Notes: a model not told the origin generated them from the letters alone. A DNA stretch of 64,000 nt from Salidesulfovibrio brasiliensis JCM 12178 (GCF_001311825.1 NZ_BBCB01000002.1:1-64000); one strand, 5' to 3'. Shown: positions 36,851 through 46,331, numbered from the stretch's first letter. Program-made: numbers and translations.

Positions 36851-36872
36851 CAAAAGCCCCCGGTCAGGGGGC
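36851..36872 (-). terminator. Terminator after the repeat protein gene at 36901
   Basis: On the minus strand GCCCCC / GGGGGC with a five-base loop is followed by TTTTG, about 30 bases after the stop of the gene at 36901. Confidence 0.75.
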
Positions 36873-36900
36873 CTTTGTGACTCGCGTCCAAACCGGCGTG

Positions 36901-37188
36901 TCAGCCGATTTTGTTGGTAATGGCGCCAACTGGGTTGTACGCCGCGCTGAGAACGCTCTTCTGGAAGTCATAGCTTTGGCTGCTCCGGTCCATGCCGGTG
37001 CCGCCGGAGTTCATGTAATCCAGTGTCTTGGAGACGACCGCCGCGCCGAAGGTCTGTTTGTCGAACGGGGCAGCGGAAGCGGCTCCACCATAGTTGTTCA
37101 TGTAGTCCAATGTCTTGGAGACGACCTGAGCTCCGAACAACTGCTTGTCCTGGCTGAGGCCGAGGCCGCCGTCAATCATCATGCTCAT
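36901..37188 (-). CDS. Small protein with two internal repeats, 95 aa, unknown function
   Basis: The sequence contains two nearly identical 20-residue units, DKQLFGAQVVSKTLDYMNNY and DKQTFGAAVVSKTLDYMNSG, joined by a Gly/Ala-rich linker, and a degenerate third (YDFQKSVLSAAYNP). There is no signal peptide. The ATG at 37188 follows AAGGAGGTTGCGCC. The units look like amphipathic helices and may act in self-assembly or in binding a partner. I do not know a named family. It has its own terminator, and the divergent small gene at 37289 starts about 100 bases away. Confidence 0.7.
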   Translation of the reverse strand: MSMMIDGGLGLSQDKQLFGAQVVSKTLDYMNNYGGAASAAPFDKQTFGAAVVSKTLDYMNSGGTGMDRSSQSYDFQKSVLSAAYNPVGAITNKIG

Positions 37189-37288
37189 GGCGCAACCTCC
37201 TTGGCCGCAGGCCGGAATGGACGCTTATCCGTATAATCGGTAAAAAGAGTGATATCTTTAGGGTCGAGTTGAAAAAAAGGAGCACAAC

Positions 37289-37453
37289 GTGTCGAACTGG
37301 ATTTTTATTGCCGCCGGTGTGGTGGCCGGAGCTGCCGCTGCTTGGGGCATAGCGCGCAAAATGAAAGACGGCTGCACCCCGTGAATCCTCCTCTACGGAG
37401 GACTCGGCGCGGGATTCGCCGTCTACTGGATAGTGAAGAAACTGGCGGGGTAG
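37289..37453 (+). CDS. Small two-helix membrane protein interrupted by in-frame TGA at codon 32
   Basis: GTG 37289 lies seven bases after AAAGGAG. The frame of 54 codons is open except for TGA at 37382-37384. The first half, WIFIAAGVVAGAAAAWGIAR, and the part after the TGA, ILLYGGLGAGFAVYWIVKK, are similar glycine-rich helices; aligned, the TGA falls where the first helix has Trp (SNWIFIAAG against TP-TGA-ILLYGG). So the codon was most likely TGG, giving Trp. The TGA is then a base error or a recent nonsense mutation. Selenocysteine is the alternative: a TCCTCC / GGAGGA hairpin follows at two bases, closer than in known bacterial SECIS elements. Confidence 0.6.
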
Positions 37454-37457
37454 CGGG

Positions 37458-38255
37458 TCAGCTCTGTTTGACCTCGTCCCAGAGGGCGTTCATGGCGTCC
37501 ATGTCAAGCGAGGAGAAATCAAGGCCGCGTTTTTCAGCAAGGCGCTCCATGGCGTTGAAGCGGGTGAGAAACTTCTGGTTGGCAAAATCCAGCGCGGCAT
37601 TGGCCTTGATGCCCTTGCGGCGGCCGAGCTCCACCAGCGTGAATATGAGGTCGCCGAACTCCTTTTCAGATTCCATGGCGTCTCCGGAATCCAGAGCCTG
37701 TCGCCATTCGTGCCATTCGGATTCATATTGGGCCTCTACGGCCTCGTCGCTGTCCCAGGTAAAGCCGTTTCGCGCGGCCTTGGAGTTGATCCGGTAGGCC
37801 CGCAGAAGCGGGGGCAGTCCTTTGGGCAGTGAGTCGAACACCCCCTTGCTGCCTTCCTCGGCCTTTTCGGCCTTCTTGGTCTTTTCCCAGTTGTCCCAGA
37901 GTTCCTGAATGTTGTCGAAATTCCTGTCGGAAAAAACGTGTGGATGCCTGCGGATCATTTTAGCGGCGTTGTGCTTGAGCGAGTCCTGCATGGTGAAATG
38001 GCCGTCGCGCTCGAAAAGGGTGCTCATGAACATGAGGATGAAGAGCACGTCGCCCATCTCTTCCATGGTCTCGCGCATGTTTCCCGCACGGATGCCTTCG
38101 ATGAGTTCGAAAGTCTCCTCTGCAAGATAGTCGCACAGGCTTGTCGGGGTCTGTTCCTTGTCCCAAGGGCACCCGTCCGGTCCGAGCAGCGCCTCGATGA
38201 CGTCGAAAAGTTCCGCCAGCGCCTCGGCTTTCGTAGTCTTGTCGGTATTGGTCAT
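37458..38255 (-). CDS. mazG: Nucleoside triphosphate pyrophosphohydrolase MazG
   Basis: Hydrolyses (d)NTPs to monophosphates and pyrophosphate, clearing damaged nucleotides and lowering ppGpp in some bacteria. The 265 residues hold two MazG domains: the first has CPWDKEQTPTSLCDYLAEE with EETFE and EEMGDVLF (Mg2+-binding E-x-x-E and E-x-x-D), the second has EKEFGDLIFTLVELGR. Length and order are those of E. coli MazG. Its start lies twelve bases downstream of the cvpA stop, so the two are co-transcribed. Confidence 0.95.
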   Translation of the reverse strand: MTNTDKTTKAEALAELFDVIEALLGPDGCPWDKEQTPTSLCDYLAEETFELIEGIRAGNMRETMEEMGDVLFILMFMSTLFERDGHFTMQDSLKHNAAKMIRRHPHVFSDRNFDNIQELWDNWEKTKKAEKAEEGSKGVFDSLPKGLPPLLRAYRINSKAARNGFTWDSDEAVEAQYESEWHEWRQALDSGDAMESEKEFGDLIFTLVELGRRKGIKANAALDFANQKFLTRFNAMERLAEKRGLDFSSLDMDAMNALWDEVKQS

Positions 38256-38266
38256 GCCGTCTCCGC

Positions 38267-38863
38267 TTAAATGCTGGCAGCTTCAGGGTTCTCGACGGTG
38301 TCTTCGATGAGTCCGTCAGGCTCGGGATGGTCCGGCATAATCTTGGGTGCCTTGTCGGATTCCGGTACGGTCAGCCCGCGTTTACGCAGGGTTTCCTTGA
38401 GTGAATCCGGGGCATGGTGCATTACGAATGCCAGCACCGGCTCTGCTTTGGGGACGAAGAGGGACTCCTTCATGAAGTCCGAATCCTTGAAAAACGAGCC
38501 GAGAACCATAAGCGTCAGCAGGATGACGACCGTTCCTTCCACAAGACCGAATGCCAACCCGGCCAGCCGGTCGGCCCAGCCCAGCAGGGCGATCTCAAGC
38601 ATTTCCCGAATCAACCTCGCGATGAGCCAGCAGACGATGAGCACACCGAGGAAGACCAGCACGTAGCTGATGCCCCTGATGGTGGCCTCGTTGTTGATGT
38701 ATACACCGAGGTGGGGCGCCAGCACGCCGTGATACCGGGACGCCAGCGTGAAGGCGAGAATGATGGACACCAGTGAGATGGCCTCTCGCACGATGCCGCG
38801 GAAAAAGCCTCGGGTGGTAAAGATCACAAGAATTATGAGGAAAAGTATGTCCAGGAAGTTCAT
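38267..38863 (-). CDS. cvpA: CvpA family membrane protein
   Basis: A 198-residue protein with four helices: FLDILFLIILVIFTTRGFFRG (followed by the conserved GIVREAISL), then GISYVLVFLGVLIVCWLIARL, RLAGLAFGLVEGTVVILLTLM and a C-terminal soluble tail. The GFFRGIVREAISLVSIIL motif is diagnostic for the colicin V production family, whose members affect envelope stability and surface growth; the biochemical role is unclear. Co-oriented with mazG. Confidence 0.9.
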   Translation of the reverse strand: MNFLDILFLIILVIFTTRGFFRGIVREAISLVSIILAFTLASRYHGVLAPHLGVYINNEATIRGISYVLVFLGVLIVCWLIARLIREMLEIALLGWADRLAGLAFGLVEGTVVILLTLMVLGSFFKDSDFMKESLFVPKAEPVLAFVMHHAPDSLKETLRKRGLTVPESDKAPKIMPDHPEPDGLIEDTVENPEAASI

Positions 38864-39050
38864 GGTTCCGTCCGGCGGATTTGAAGGGTCCTACGCGTTC
38901 CGGAATCATTAACAGAGGCCTCCGCGAATGTGAACACGACATGTGATTTTTCATGAAACTGGCGTTCCTGCGGGCATGCGGGGTTGTTATCCGTCCTGAA
39001 CTCGGATATTTGTCACGAAGTGTTCACCCTAGTATGAAGAGGACCGCCCG

Positions 39051-39629
39051 TTGCTGAACGTCATTGACACAGGACTGCCCGGACTGCTGCTTCTCGAACC
39101 TCGTGTTTTCGAGGATGAGCGTGGTTTTTTCCTTGAGTCCTACAATAGGGAACGCTTTCGTGAAGCGGGCATTGACTGCGATTTCCTGCAGGACAATCAC
39201 GCTTTTTCAAGGGATTCCGGAGTGTTGAGGGGGTTTCATTTTCAGGCGCCGCCCGCCGCGCAGTCCAAGCTGGTCTGGGTAGTTGCGGGCAAGGTGCTCG
39301 ACGTGGTGGTCGACCTCCGTGTGGGTTCGCCCACGTACGGCAAAACCAGCGCCGTGGAACTCAGCGGTGACAACCGCCGCAGGCTCTACGTGCCGAAGGG
39401 CTTCGGCCATGCCTACGCGGTGTTGGAGCCGGACACCCATTTCATGTACAAGGTGGATGCTCTTTATGCTCCTGAATCCGAGGGTGGCATAGCATGGGAT
39501 GATCCCGACCTTGGCATAGACTGGAAAGGCGTGTTCGGCCCGGATGGCCCGATCCTCTCTGACAAGGACCGCCAGCTGCCCCGTCTGTCTGATTTTCAAT
39601 CCCCATTTCGTTTCACGGAGGATGCATGA
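39051..39629 (+). CDS. rfbC: dTDP-4-dehydrorhamnose 3,5-epimerase
   Basis: Cupin-fold epimerase making dTDP-4-keto-L-rhamnose for surface polysaccharide. The N-terminus MLNVIDTGLPGLLLLEPRVF then EDERGFFLESYNRERF is that of the family, which supports the TTG start at 39051. The catalytic His/Asp region is visible (LQDNHAFSRDSGVLRGFHFQ; VVDLRVGSPTYGK; YVPKGFGHAYAVL), as is the tyrosine in FMYKVDALY. The length, 192 residues, is normal. It overlaps manC by four bases (ATGA), so both serve polysaccharide sugar synthesis; other rml genes are not in the window. Confidence 0.93.
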   Translation: MLNVIDTGLPGLLLLEPRVFEDERGFFLESYNRERFREAGIDCDFLQDNHAFSRDSGVLRGFHFQAPPAAQSKLVWVVAGKVLDVVVDLRVGSPTYGKTSAVELSGDNRRRLYVPKGFGHAYAVLEPDTHFMYKVDALYAPESEGGIAWDDPDLGIDWKGVFGPDGPILSDKDRQLPRLSDFQSPFRFTEDA

Positions 39630-41074
39630 CCGAAGAAGTCGCTCAAAACGAGACTCCGCAGCAAGTGCCCGACTGTCACGCCATCATCCTTGCTGGTGGT
39701 TCGGGTACGCGTTTGTGGCCGCTTTCCAGAAACCTGCTCCCCAAGCAGCTCATGGCACTTGATGGTGAGCAGACGCTTCTGCAGCGGACCGTGGAGCGGG
39801 TTGCTTCGATCTTCCCCGTCGAAAACATCTGGATCGTCACCAATGAGGATCATGTTTTCGAGGTCAGGAAACAGGCTTCTTCCGTGAGTGCCGGGCTTGA
39901 GGCGCAGGTGCTTGCCGAGCCGTTGGGCCGCAACACCTTGCCCGCCATCATGCTGGCGCTGGAGAAAGTGCTGGATCGGGACGAGGGGGCCTGCGCCGCA
40001 GTGTTCCCGTCCGACCATCTCATCAGCGACAACGATGCCTGGGCCGATGCGGTGGATACCGCTCGTGGTCTGGCCGAAGAGGGGCGTTTCGTCACCTTTG
40101 GCGTGAAGGCCGACAAGCCGGAAACCGGTTACGGGTATATCACCGTCGGCAAGGAGATCGGTCCCAATGCGTTCAAGGTCGAAGGGTTCGTGGAAAAGCC
40201 GGACCTTGAGACCGCCGAGCGTTTTGTGGCTGATGGCAGCCATCTCTGGAACAGCGGTATGTTCCTTTTCGGATGCCGCCAGTTCCTCAAGGCGGTGGCG
40301 CAGTACCAGCCGGAGTTGTGGAATTGGTGGCTGGACAGAGAGGTCATGCCGCTCGTGCAGGGATACGGAAAGCTCCCGGATGTTTCCGTTGACTATGGCA
40401 TTGTCGAGCATATCGACAATATCGCCGTGGTATCTTCCGAGTTCGGCTGGGATGACCTGGGCAGTTGGGAGGCCATGTACCGGCTCGGTGACAAGGACGA
40501 GCACGGCAACGTGGTGCAGGGCGACGTCCTTGCGATGGACTGCGAGAACAGTCTGCTGATATCCAAGGGAGGCAAGCTGGCCGTGGTCGGTCTTCGCGAC
40601 ATGATCATGGTCCAGACGAGGGACGCGACCCTGGCCTGTCCGCTGCCGCAGGTGCAGCGTGTCAAGGAGCTTGTGGACAGCCTTCGCAAGGAGGGCAGCC
40701 AGCTCGTTGAAAGCCACCCCATGGTCTTCAGGCCGTGGGGCAGCTACATTGTCCTTGAAGAAGGGCATAACTACAAGATCAAGCGTCTTGTGGTGAATCC
40801 GGGGGCCAACCTGAGTTCGCAGATGCATCACCATCGCAGCGAACATTGGGTGGTCATCAAGGGGACCGCCAGAGTGGAGATCGACAACGAGCCCCGGCTG
40901 CTCGTCGAGAACCAGACGGCGGATATTCCGAAGGCGTCGCAGCACCGGCTGGCGAATCCCGGCAAGGTACCGCTTGAAATCATTGAGATTCAAAGCGGTC
41001 CGTACCTTGAAGAGGATGACATAGTCCGGTTTGACGACGTCTACGGGCGCGTGAAGAAGTCCGGTAGCGTCTAA
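39626..41074 (+). CDS. manC: Mannose-1-phosphate guanylyltransferase / mannose-6-phosphate isomerase
   Basis: Bifunctional 482-residue enzyme. The nucleotidyltransferase domain (about 1-340) has the GTP-binding ILAGGSGTRLWPLSR with LLPKQLM, FPSDHLI and the acceptor FVEKPD; the C-terminal cupin (about 360-480) has RPWGSYIVLEEG, QMHHHRSEHWVV and a metal-binding Glu/His set typical of type II phosphomannose isomerases. It makes GDP-mannose for O-antigen or capsule. Translationally coupled to rfbC. Confidence 0.95.
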   Translation: MTEEVAQNETPQQVPDCHAIILAGGSGTRLWPLSRNLLPKQLMALDGEQTLLQRTVERVASIFPVENIWIVTNEDHVFEVRKQASSVSAGLEAQVLAEPLGRNTLPAIMLALEKVLDRDEGACAAVFPSDHLISDNDAWADAVDTARGLAEEGRFVTFGVKADKPETGYGYITVGKEIGPNAFKVEGFVEKPDLETAERFVADGSHLWNSGMFLFGCRQFLKAVAQYQPELWNWWLDREVMPLVQGYGKLPDVSVDYGIVEHIDNIAVVSSEFGWDDLGSWEAMYRLGDKDEHGNVVQGDVLAMDCENSLLISKGGKLAVVGLRDMIMVQTRDATLACPLPQVQRVKELVDSLRKEGSQLVESHPMVFRPWGSYIVLEEGHNYKIKRLVVNPGANLSSQMHHHRSEHWVVIKGTARVEIDNEPRLLVENQTADIPKASQHRLANPGKVPLEIIEIQSGPYLEEDDIVRFDDVYGRVKKSGSV

Positions 41075-41124
41075 GGGGGCGCTGGGGCTTGAAATTCTAA
41101 GCATTTTTGGCGCTCGAGAGATAG

Positions 41125-41205
41125 TGAAAATTTTCATATTCTCTTGACACACAAAAGATGTGTGCCTTATGGATGCTTAGTTCATTTGTGCGTTTTTTTC
41201 ACAAA
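41125..41205 (+). promoter_or_regulatory. qrc promoter with two inverted repeats
   Basis: A perfect TTGACA (41144-41149) and TTATGG (41167-41172) at 17-base spacing form a good sigma-70 promoter. Upstream lies a 12-base palindrome TGAAAATTTTCA (41125-41136). Downstream, TTTGTG (41185-41190) and CACAAA (41200-41205) form an inverted repeat resembling sites of CRP/FNR-family regulators, but the spacing of nine is unusual and no such regulator is identified here. Confidence 0.55.
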
Positions 41206-41231
41206 AACATTAGGAGTGATGGGGCGAGGTT

Positions 41232-41990
41232 ATGGAGGAAAGAAAAGCATCGAAACGGTGTGGAGGCGTCCTTCCGTTCTTCATCGGCTTCCTTCTCAGC
41301 TGCATCATCGGTTGGGCTGTGATTCCGCCGCTGTTCTACCAAGAGGTAGAGCAGCCGCTGCGTTTCAGCCACCAGGTGCACGTAGAGGGACAGGGCATGT
41401 ACTGTGACAGCTGTCACTACTTCAGGGAAGACGGTTCCTATGCCGGATTCCCTTCCATCCAGCAGTGTGCTGAATGTCACTACGTCGATGATCCCGAGTA
41501 TGTGATGGAAGCCATTGTCGAGCAGGTCGGCGAAGACTACGAAGCCGTCCTCGATCTGCCCGAAGAGGAAATGCCGGAAGCTCTGGTTGAGCTGGTGATG
41601 AGCGGAGAAGAGCGCGACCGCAAGGCCGAGCTCGACTATCTGGTCAAGTTCGCCATTCCCGGCAAGGAAATTCCGTGGCTGAACTACCAGTATCAGCCGG
41701 ACAACGTTTTCTTCTCTCACGCGGCACACCAGAATCTGGTCATCGCCGATCTCAAGGAAATGGAAATCGATCTGGACGGCGTTACCGTCTCCAAGATCGA
41801 AGAGATCGAAGAGTCGGATCAGAACTGCGATCTGTGTCACTTGAAGGGAATCGCCACCAACGACACGCCGCCGCCGTTTGAGCGGAACATCATCAGTGGT
41901 TACAGCAAGATGACCATGAAGATGTGGCAGTGCGAGCGTTGCCACGCCCAGATGGGTCAGGTGAACGCCTGTTACGTATGTCATAAATAA
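41232..41990 (+). CDS. qrcA: Menaquinone reductase multihaem cytochrome c subunit QrcA
   Basis: Periplasmic electron entry subunit of the Qrc complex, which takes electrons from the type I cytochrome c3 pool (periplasmic hydrogenase or formate dehydrogenase) and passes them to menaquinone. The 252 residues start with an uncleaved membrane anchor (VLPFFIGFLLSCIIGWAV, about 13-36), then five CxxCH haem sites: CDSCH, CAECH, CDLCH, CERCH and CYVCH. The D. vulgaris protein is described as hexahaem; I find only five canonical sites. The ATG 41232 follows CGAGG. It heads qrcABCD, with the promoter 60-90 bases upstream. Confidence 0.9.
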   Translation: MEERKASKRCGGVLPFFIGFLLSCIIGWAVIPPLFYQEVEQPLRFSHQVHVEGQGMYCDSCHYFREDGSYAGFPSIQQCAECHYVDDPEYVMEAIVEQVGEDYEAVLDLPEEEMPEALVELVMSGEERDRKAELDYLVKFAIPGKEIPWLNYQYQPDNVFFSHAAHQNLVIADLKEMEIDLDGVTVSKIEEIEESDQNCDLCHLKGIATNDTPPPFERNIISGYSKMTMKMWQCERCHAQMGQVNACYVCHK

Positions 41991-42004
41991 TGAGGGGTGC
42001 TGCA

Positions 42005-44030
42005 ATGGGTTTTGATCGCAGAGCATTTATCCAGCTGATCACTGGAGGCACCGTCGGCATCCTCTTCACGCCGGTGGTGTGGAAACTTCTTGATGACGTG
42101 TCCATCTGGACGCAGAACTGGCCGTGGATTCCCACGCTCAAATACGGCGAGAAGCTCGACAAGCCCGCCGTTTCGAAAATCTGTAACTCCGGTTGCGCCG
42201 TGAACGTTCGCACGGTGGCAGGCAAGCCGTACGCCACCGAAGGCAACGCGGACAACCTGCTCAGTCAGGGCGGCATCTGCCCCATGTGCGCCAACGGCGT
42301 GCAGCTGATGCGCAGTCCCAACCGGATCAAGGCTCCCATGCTGAAGGGTGCCGACGGTCAGTACAAGGCCATCCCCTGGGATGAAGCCATGGACATGCTG
42401 GCCGGAAAGATCGGTGCCGCAGGGAGCAAGGTCGCCTTCATCTCCGGCGACTCCACCGGTACCGCCAACGAAGTCTACTCCGCCTTCCTGAGGGGGCTCG
42501 GCAGTGAAGACTTCTTCAAGCTTCCCGGTTCCGAACAGGCCGCAAGCCGCGCCTGGAACGGACTGATGGGCGGCACCGGACAGATCGGCTACGATCTGCC
42601 GAACGCCGATCTGGCGCTGCTCGTCGGCGCCGACGCCCTGGAGTCCTGGGGCCCACGGTCTGGAACCAGAAGGCATTCTCCGATTCGCATCGCGTGGGTG
42701 AAGCCCCGACCTGCAAGTACATCTTCGCCGGTCCGGCCCAGACCCGCACCGCTTCCGTTTGCGACAAGTGGGTGCCCGTGGCCGCGGAAGGTGAGGCTGC
42801 CTTCATGCTGGGCGTTGCCTACAACCTGATGCAGGCTGGCAGGACCTTCGACGCCCCGGACTTCGGCATGTTCAAGTCCATGGTCATGAAGGACTTCAAG
42901 CCTTCCAAGGTCGAGGCCGCCGTCAAGGTGCCCGCCGACTACATGGCCTACGCCGCCAAGGAACTGCTTTCCGCCTCCAAGCCGGTTGTCGTTCCTTCCG
43001 GAACCTCGGTTGCCTCGCACGCCGCAGCCTTCGCCCTGAACCTGCTGCTTGGCAGGCTCAACGAAGAAGGCGGAATGGTCGCAGTAGCCGATACCCCGCT
43101 GGTAGTGAGCGGAGCCATGACCCGGGCCGAGGCCAACGACAAGGACCTGATCGGCTGGCTCTCCAAGGGTGCCACCCCTTCAGTGCTCATCGTGGCCGAA
43201 GCCAACCCGGTTTACTCGCTTCCCATGGAAGTCAAGGCAGACTTCATGGTCAGCATCGCCACGTACAATAACGAGACCACGGCGCAGGCCGACCTCGTCC
43301 TGCCCGCCGCGCATCCCTATGAACGCTTCGACGACCTGCAGACTCCCTACGGCGTGTCCAAAGGCGTCTATACCGCAAGCGTTCCGGTCGCCAAACCCGA
43401 GTTGGATGTGAAGGCTCCCGCCGAAATCATTCTGGCTCTGGCAGACGCGGTTGGTAACGGCCTCGGGGCCGAAACCTTCGATGAAATCATCGCCGCCAAG
43501 GCCGAGGCCATCGCCGCTGAATGGGATGAGTACGAAGGCATTCCGGCTCACGAAATGGACGGTAATGCTGAACAGGCAGGTCTGGTCATGGCAGCCGACG
43601 CGCTTGCCAAGCTGCCGCTCCGGTTCGCGGCACCGGTGCCGTCGCTCTTGCCCCGTACACCATGCTCACCGTCGGCACGGACCGTCAGGCCACCACGCCT
43701 AACGCTCCCTGCGTCATCAGCAACAACCAGCTCATCGGCGACATGATGGTCGTCATGATGAACTCCGCCACCGCCCGCAAGCTCGGCGTGGGGCAGGGCT
43801 CCAAGGTGAAGCTGGCCGGTGGCGGCGGCGAAGCCAAGGCTCTGGTCCATATCTACGAAGGCGTTGTGCCCGGTGCGGTTTCCGCTCCGCTCGGCATGGG
43901 CCACACCGTTGGTGACGAGTTCTCGAAAGGCAAGGGTGATAACGTCTACAAGATCCTCACGGTGACTTCTGAGGCCGCCACCGGCGCGTCCGTCTGGAAC
44001 GGTTCCACCGTGAACGTCACCAAAATGTAG
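42005..44030 (+). CDS. qrcB: Menaquinone reductase molybdopterin-family subunit QrcB (two frameshifts)
   Basis: Large periplasmic subunit related to molybdopterin oxidoreductases (CISM family), though the D. vulgaris complex is reported to contain no molybdenum. A twin-arginine type N-terminus (DRRAFIQLITGGTVG) is visible, then ICNSGCAVNV and GGICPMCANG, an atypical cysteine set for the N-terminal Fe-S site. Two lesions: near 42652 one C is lost (SWG then GPTVWNQKAF after repair), and near 43629 one G is lost (ALAKLPAPVRGTGAVALAPYTM). The joined length is about 675 residues. It lies 15 bases after qrcA and 12 before qrcC. Confidence 0.88.
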
Positions 44031-44041
44031 GGGGAACCGTC

Positions 44042-44847
44042 ATGCAGACAAAAGAATTCAGAATCAAATGGGGCATGGTCATCGACATCGACAAGTGCAC
44101 GGGCTGCGGCGCGTGCATGGTCGGCTGTCAGGTGGAAAACAACATCGCCCCGATGACCAAGAAAGACCCGTATAACTACCTTCAGGCAATCACCAAGGAC
44201 AGGGACGACGCTTCCAACAAGCTGCGCACCATGACCTGGATGAATGTCTACGAACTGACCAACGGGGAAAAGTTCCCCAACCACGAAGTGGCCTACCTGC
44301 CGCGTCCGTGCATGCAGTGCGGCAACCCGGCATGTGTTCCCGTCTGTCCGGTCATCGCCACCGACAAGAACGAGGAAGGCGGCATCGTCAGCCAGATTTA
44401 CCCGCGCTGCATCGGCTGCAGGTACTGCATGGCTGCGTGCCCGTACCACGCTCGTTACTTCAACTGGTGGGACCCGCTTTGGCCCGAAGGCATGGACAAG
44501 GTGCTCAGCCCCGAAGCGTCCGTGCGTCCCCGTGGTGTCGTCGAGAAGTGCAACTTCTGCCACACCCGCTTCATGACCGCCAAGGAAGAGGCCCGTATCA
44601 ACGGGGAAGATCCCGAAAACCTGGCCGAGGACGCCTACATCCCGGCATGTGCGAGATCTGTCCGTCCGGTGCCATCACCTTCGGCGATCTGAACAATCCG
44701 GAACACAAAGTTCACCAACTGTCCAAGGATCCCAACGCATTCCGTCTGCTTGAAAAGCTCGGCCTCGATCCGCAGGTCTACTACATGAGCAAGCGCGAAT
44801 GGGTCCGTAAGCAGGGTGACAACTATGCCGCCAAGGCCAAGCACTAG
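44042..44847 (+). CDS. qrcC: Menaquinone reductase iron-sulfur subunit QrcC (frameshifted)
   Basis: Four-cluster ferredoxin-like subunit linking QrcA/B to the membrane subunit. Cysteine groups in order: KCTGCGACMVGCQ, CMQCGNPACVPVCP, CIGCRYCMAACP, CNFCHTR and, after the lesion, CAEICPSGAI. This arrangement is that of the NrfC/PsrB type. Near 44650 (coding gcatgtgcgagatc) one base is lost, so the frame as given ends at 44692; restored, it continues through FGDLNNPEHKVHQLSKD to a TAG at 44847. The length, about 268 residues, is normal. Confidence 0.92.
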
Positions 44848-44861
44848 GAGGGAGGTCACCA

Positions 44862-46105
44862 ATGGATAGCAAACTCTTCCCTGAAGGCGTTCAGCGCTGC
44901 TCCTTTGGCAAGTTTGCCGTGTGGATGCTCTTCATCACGGCGTTCTTCCTCTGGGGCCTGTATGCTGCAGTGCTGGTGCTCTACAACGGCATCGGTACCA
45001 CCGGTCTCGACAACTACTTCGGGTTCGGCCTCTGGATCACCTTTGACCTCGCGGTCATCGCCCTCGGCGCAGGTGCATTCTTCACGGGCTTCCTGAAGTA
45101 CATCCTGAAGATCAAGCAGCTTGAAAAGATCATCAACCTCACGGTCATCGTGGGCTTCATCTGCTACTCCGGCGCCATGCTGGTCCTCACGCTGGACATC
45201 GGCCAGCCCGGCCGCGCATGGTTCGGTTACTGGCACCCGAACGTCCACTCCATGCTGACCGAAGTTATCTTCTGCATCACCTGTTACTGCACCGTCCTGA
45301 TCATCGAGTACATCCCGCTGATCCTCGAGCAGAAGCAGCTGAACAAGATTCCGTTCATTCACGCACTGGCTCACAACTTCCACGTGAACATGGCCCTCTT
45401 CGCGGGTATCGGCACCTTCCTGTCCACGTTCCACCAGGGTTCCCTCGGTGGCATGTACGGCGTGCTGATCGGTCGTCCCTACGCCTTCCGCGATGGCTTC
45501 TTCATCTGGCCCTGGACGTTCTTCCTGTTCGTCATTTCCGCGGTTGCATCCGGTCCGGTATTCACCGTTCTCGTCTGCACCCTCATGGAAAAACTGACTG
45601 GCAAGAAGCTCGTCGAGTACAAGGTCAAAGCCCTGATGGGCAAAATCGCCGGCACCATGCTTTGTGTTTACATGGTCTTCAAGATTCTGGACACCTACGC
45701 CTGGGCCACCGGCTATCTGCCTCCGTCGGCCTGACCTTCGACCAGATGTTCTACGGTGTTGCATACGGCAAGTGGATGCTCTTCACCGAGATCATCCTGT
45801 GCGGTGTGGTCCCGGCCATCATGCTGATCGTTCCCTCGATCCGCAATCGTCCGGCCCTGCTGTACACCGCAGCGATTCTGGACTGCATCGGCGTGACCAT
45901 CAACCGTTACGTCTTCACCGTCCAGACCATCGCCTTCCCGGCCATGCCGTTCGACAAGTGGGTCGTCTACTACCCGAACTGGGTGGAGTGGGCCTCCTCG
46001 ATCATGATCGTGGCTTACGGCTTCATCGTCCTGAGCCTGTCGTACCGCTACCTGCCGGTCTTCCCGCAGGAAGTGAAGCTCAATTACGGCAAGGCTGACG
46101 CCTAG
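44862..46105 (+). CDS. qrcD: Menaquinone reductase NrfD-type membrane subunit QrcD (frameshifted)
   Basis: Polytopic quinone-binding subunit of the NrfD/PsrC family with about ten helices, among them FAVWMLFITAFFLWGLYAAVL, LTVIVGFICYSGAMLVLTLD and FFIWPWTFFLFVISAVAS. The DIGQPGRAWFGY loop and the Asp/Glu near it are typical of the quinone-site region. Near 45723 one C is lost from CCC, so YLPP meets a stop instead of continuing VGLTFDQMFYGVAYGKW. The repaired protein has about 414 residues. A terminator follows, closing the qrc operon. Confidence 0.92.
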
Positions 46106-46129
46106 TCCGTAAAAGCATACGGTATCCAA

Positions 46130-46158
46130 GGCCCGGAGCTTCTGCTCCGGGCCTTTTT
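46130..46158 (+). terminator. Rho-independent terminator after qrcD
   Basis: A perfect 10-bp stem GGCCCGGAGC / GCTCCGGGCC with a TTCT loop ends in five T. Confidence 0.93.
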
Positions 46159-46234
46159 CTATGCTTTCTGCGAAAGTACTCTGGTGCCAGTCGCAGCCTG
46201 CTTTGTGACCACTTCGTGAAATGTGAAAATTATA

Positions 46235-46250
46235 TTGAACGAACGTTTGA
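46235..46250. promoter_or_regulatory. Candidate operator upstream of tetR-RND operon
   Basis: TTGAACGAACGTTTGA is centred on the palindrome AACG-AA-CGTT (46238-46247), about 85 bases before the TetR gene. This is a common form of TetR-family operator, so autoregulation is likely. Confidence 0.5.
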
Positions 46251-46331
46251 CTTGGATGTTTGGCTGGGGTATTGGTTGCTCCTTCAACAAAGCGGGCCGC
46301 TAAAGCGACCGAGTTGATACAGGAGCTTAGA

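Noticed and set aside
39596-41152. A 518-residue minus-strand frame opposite manC
   Set aside because: It is antisense to manC, which has all its motifs on the plus strand.
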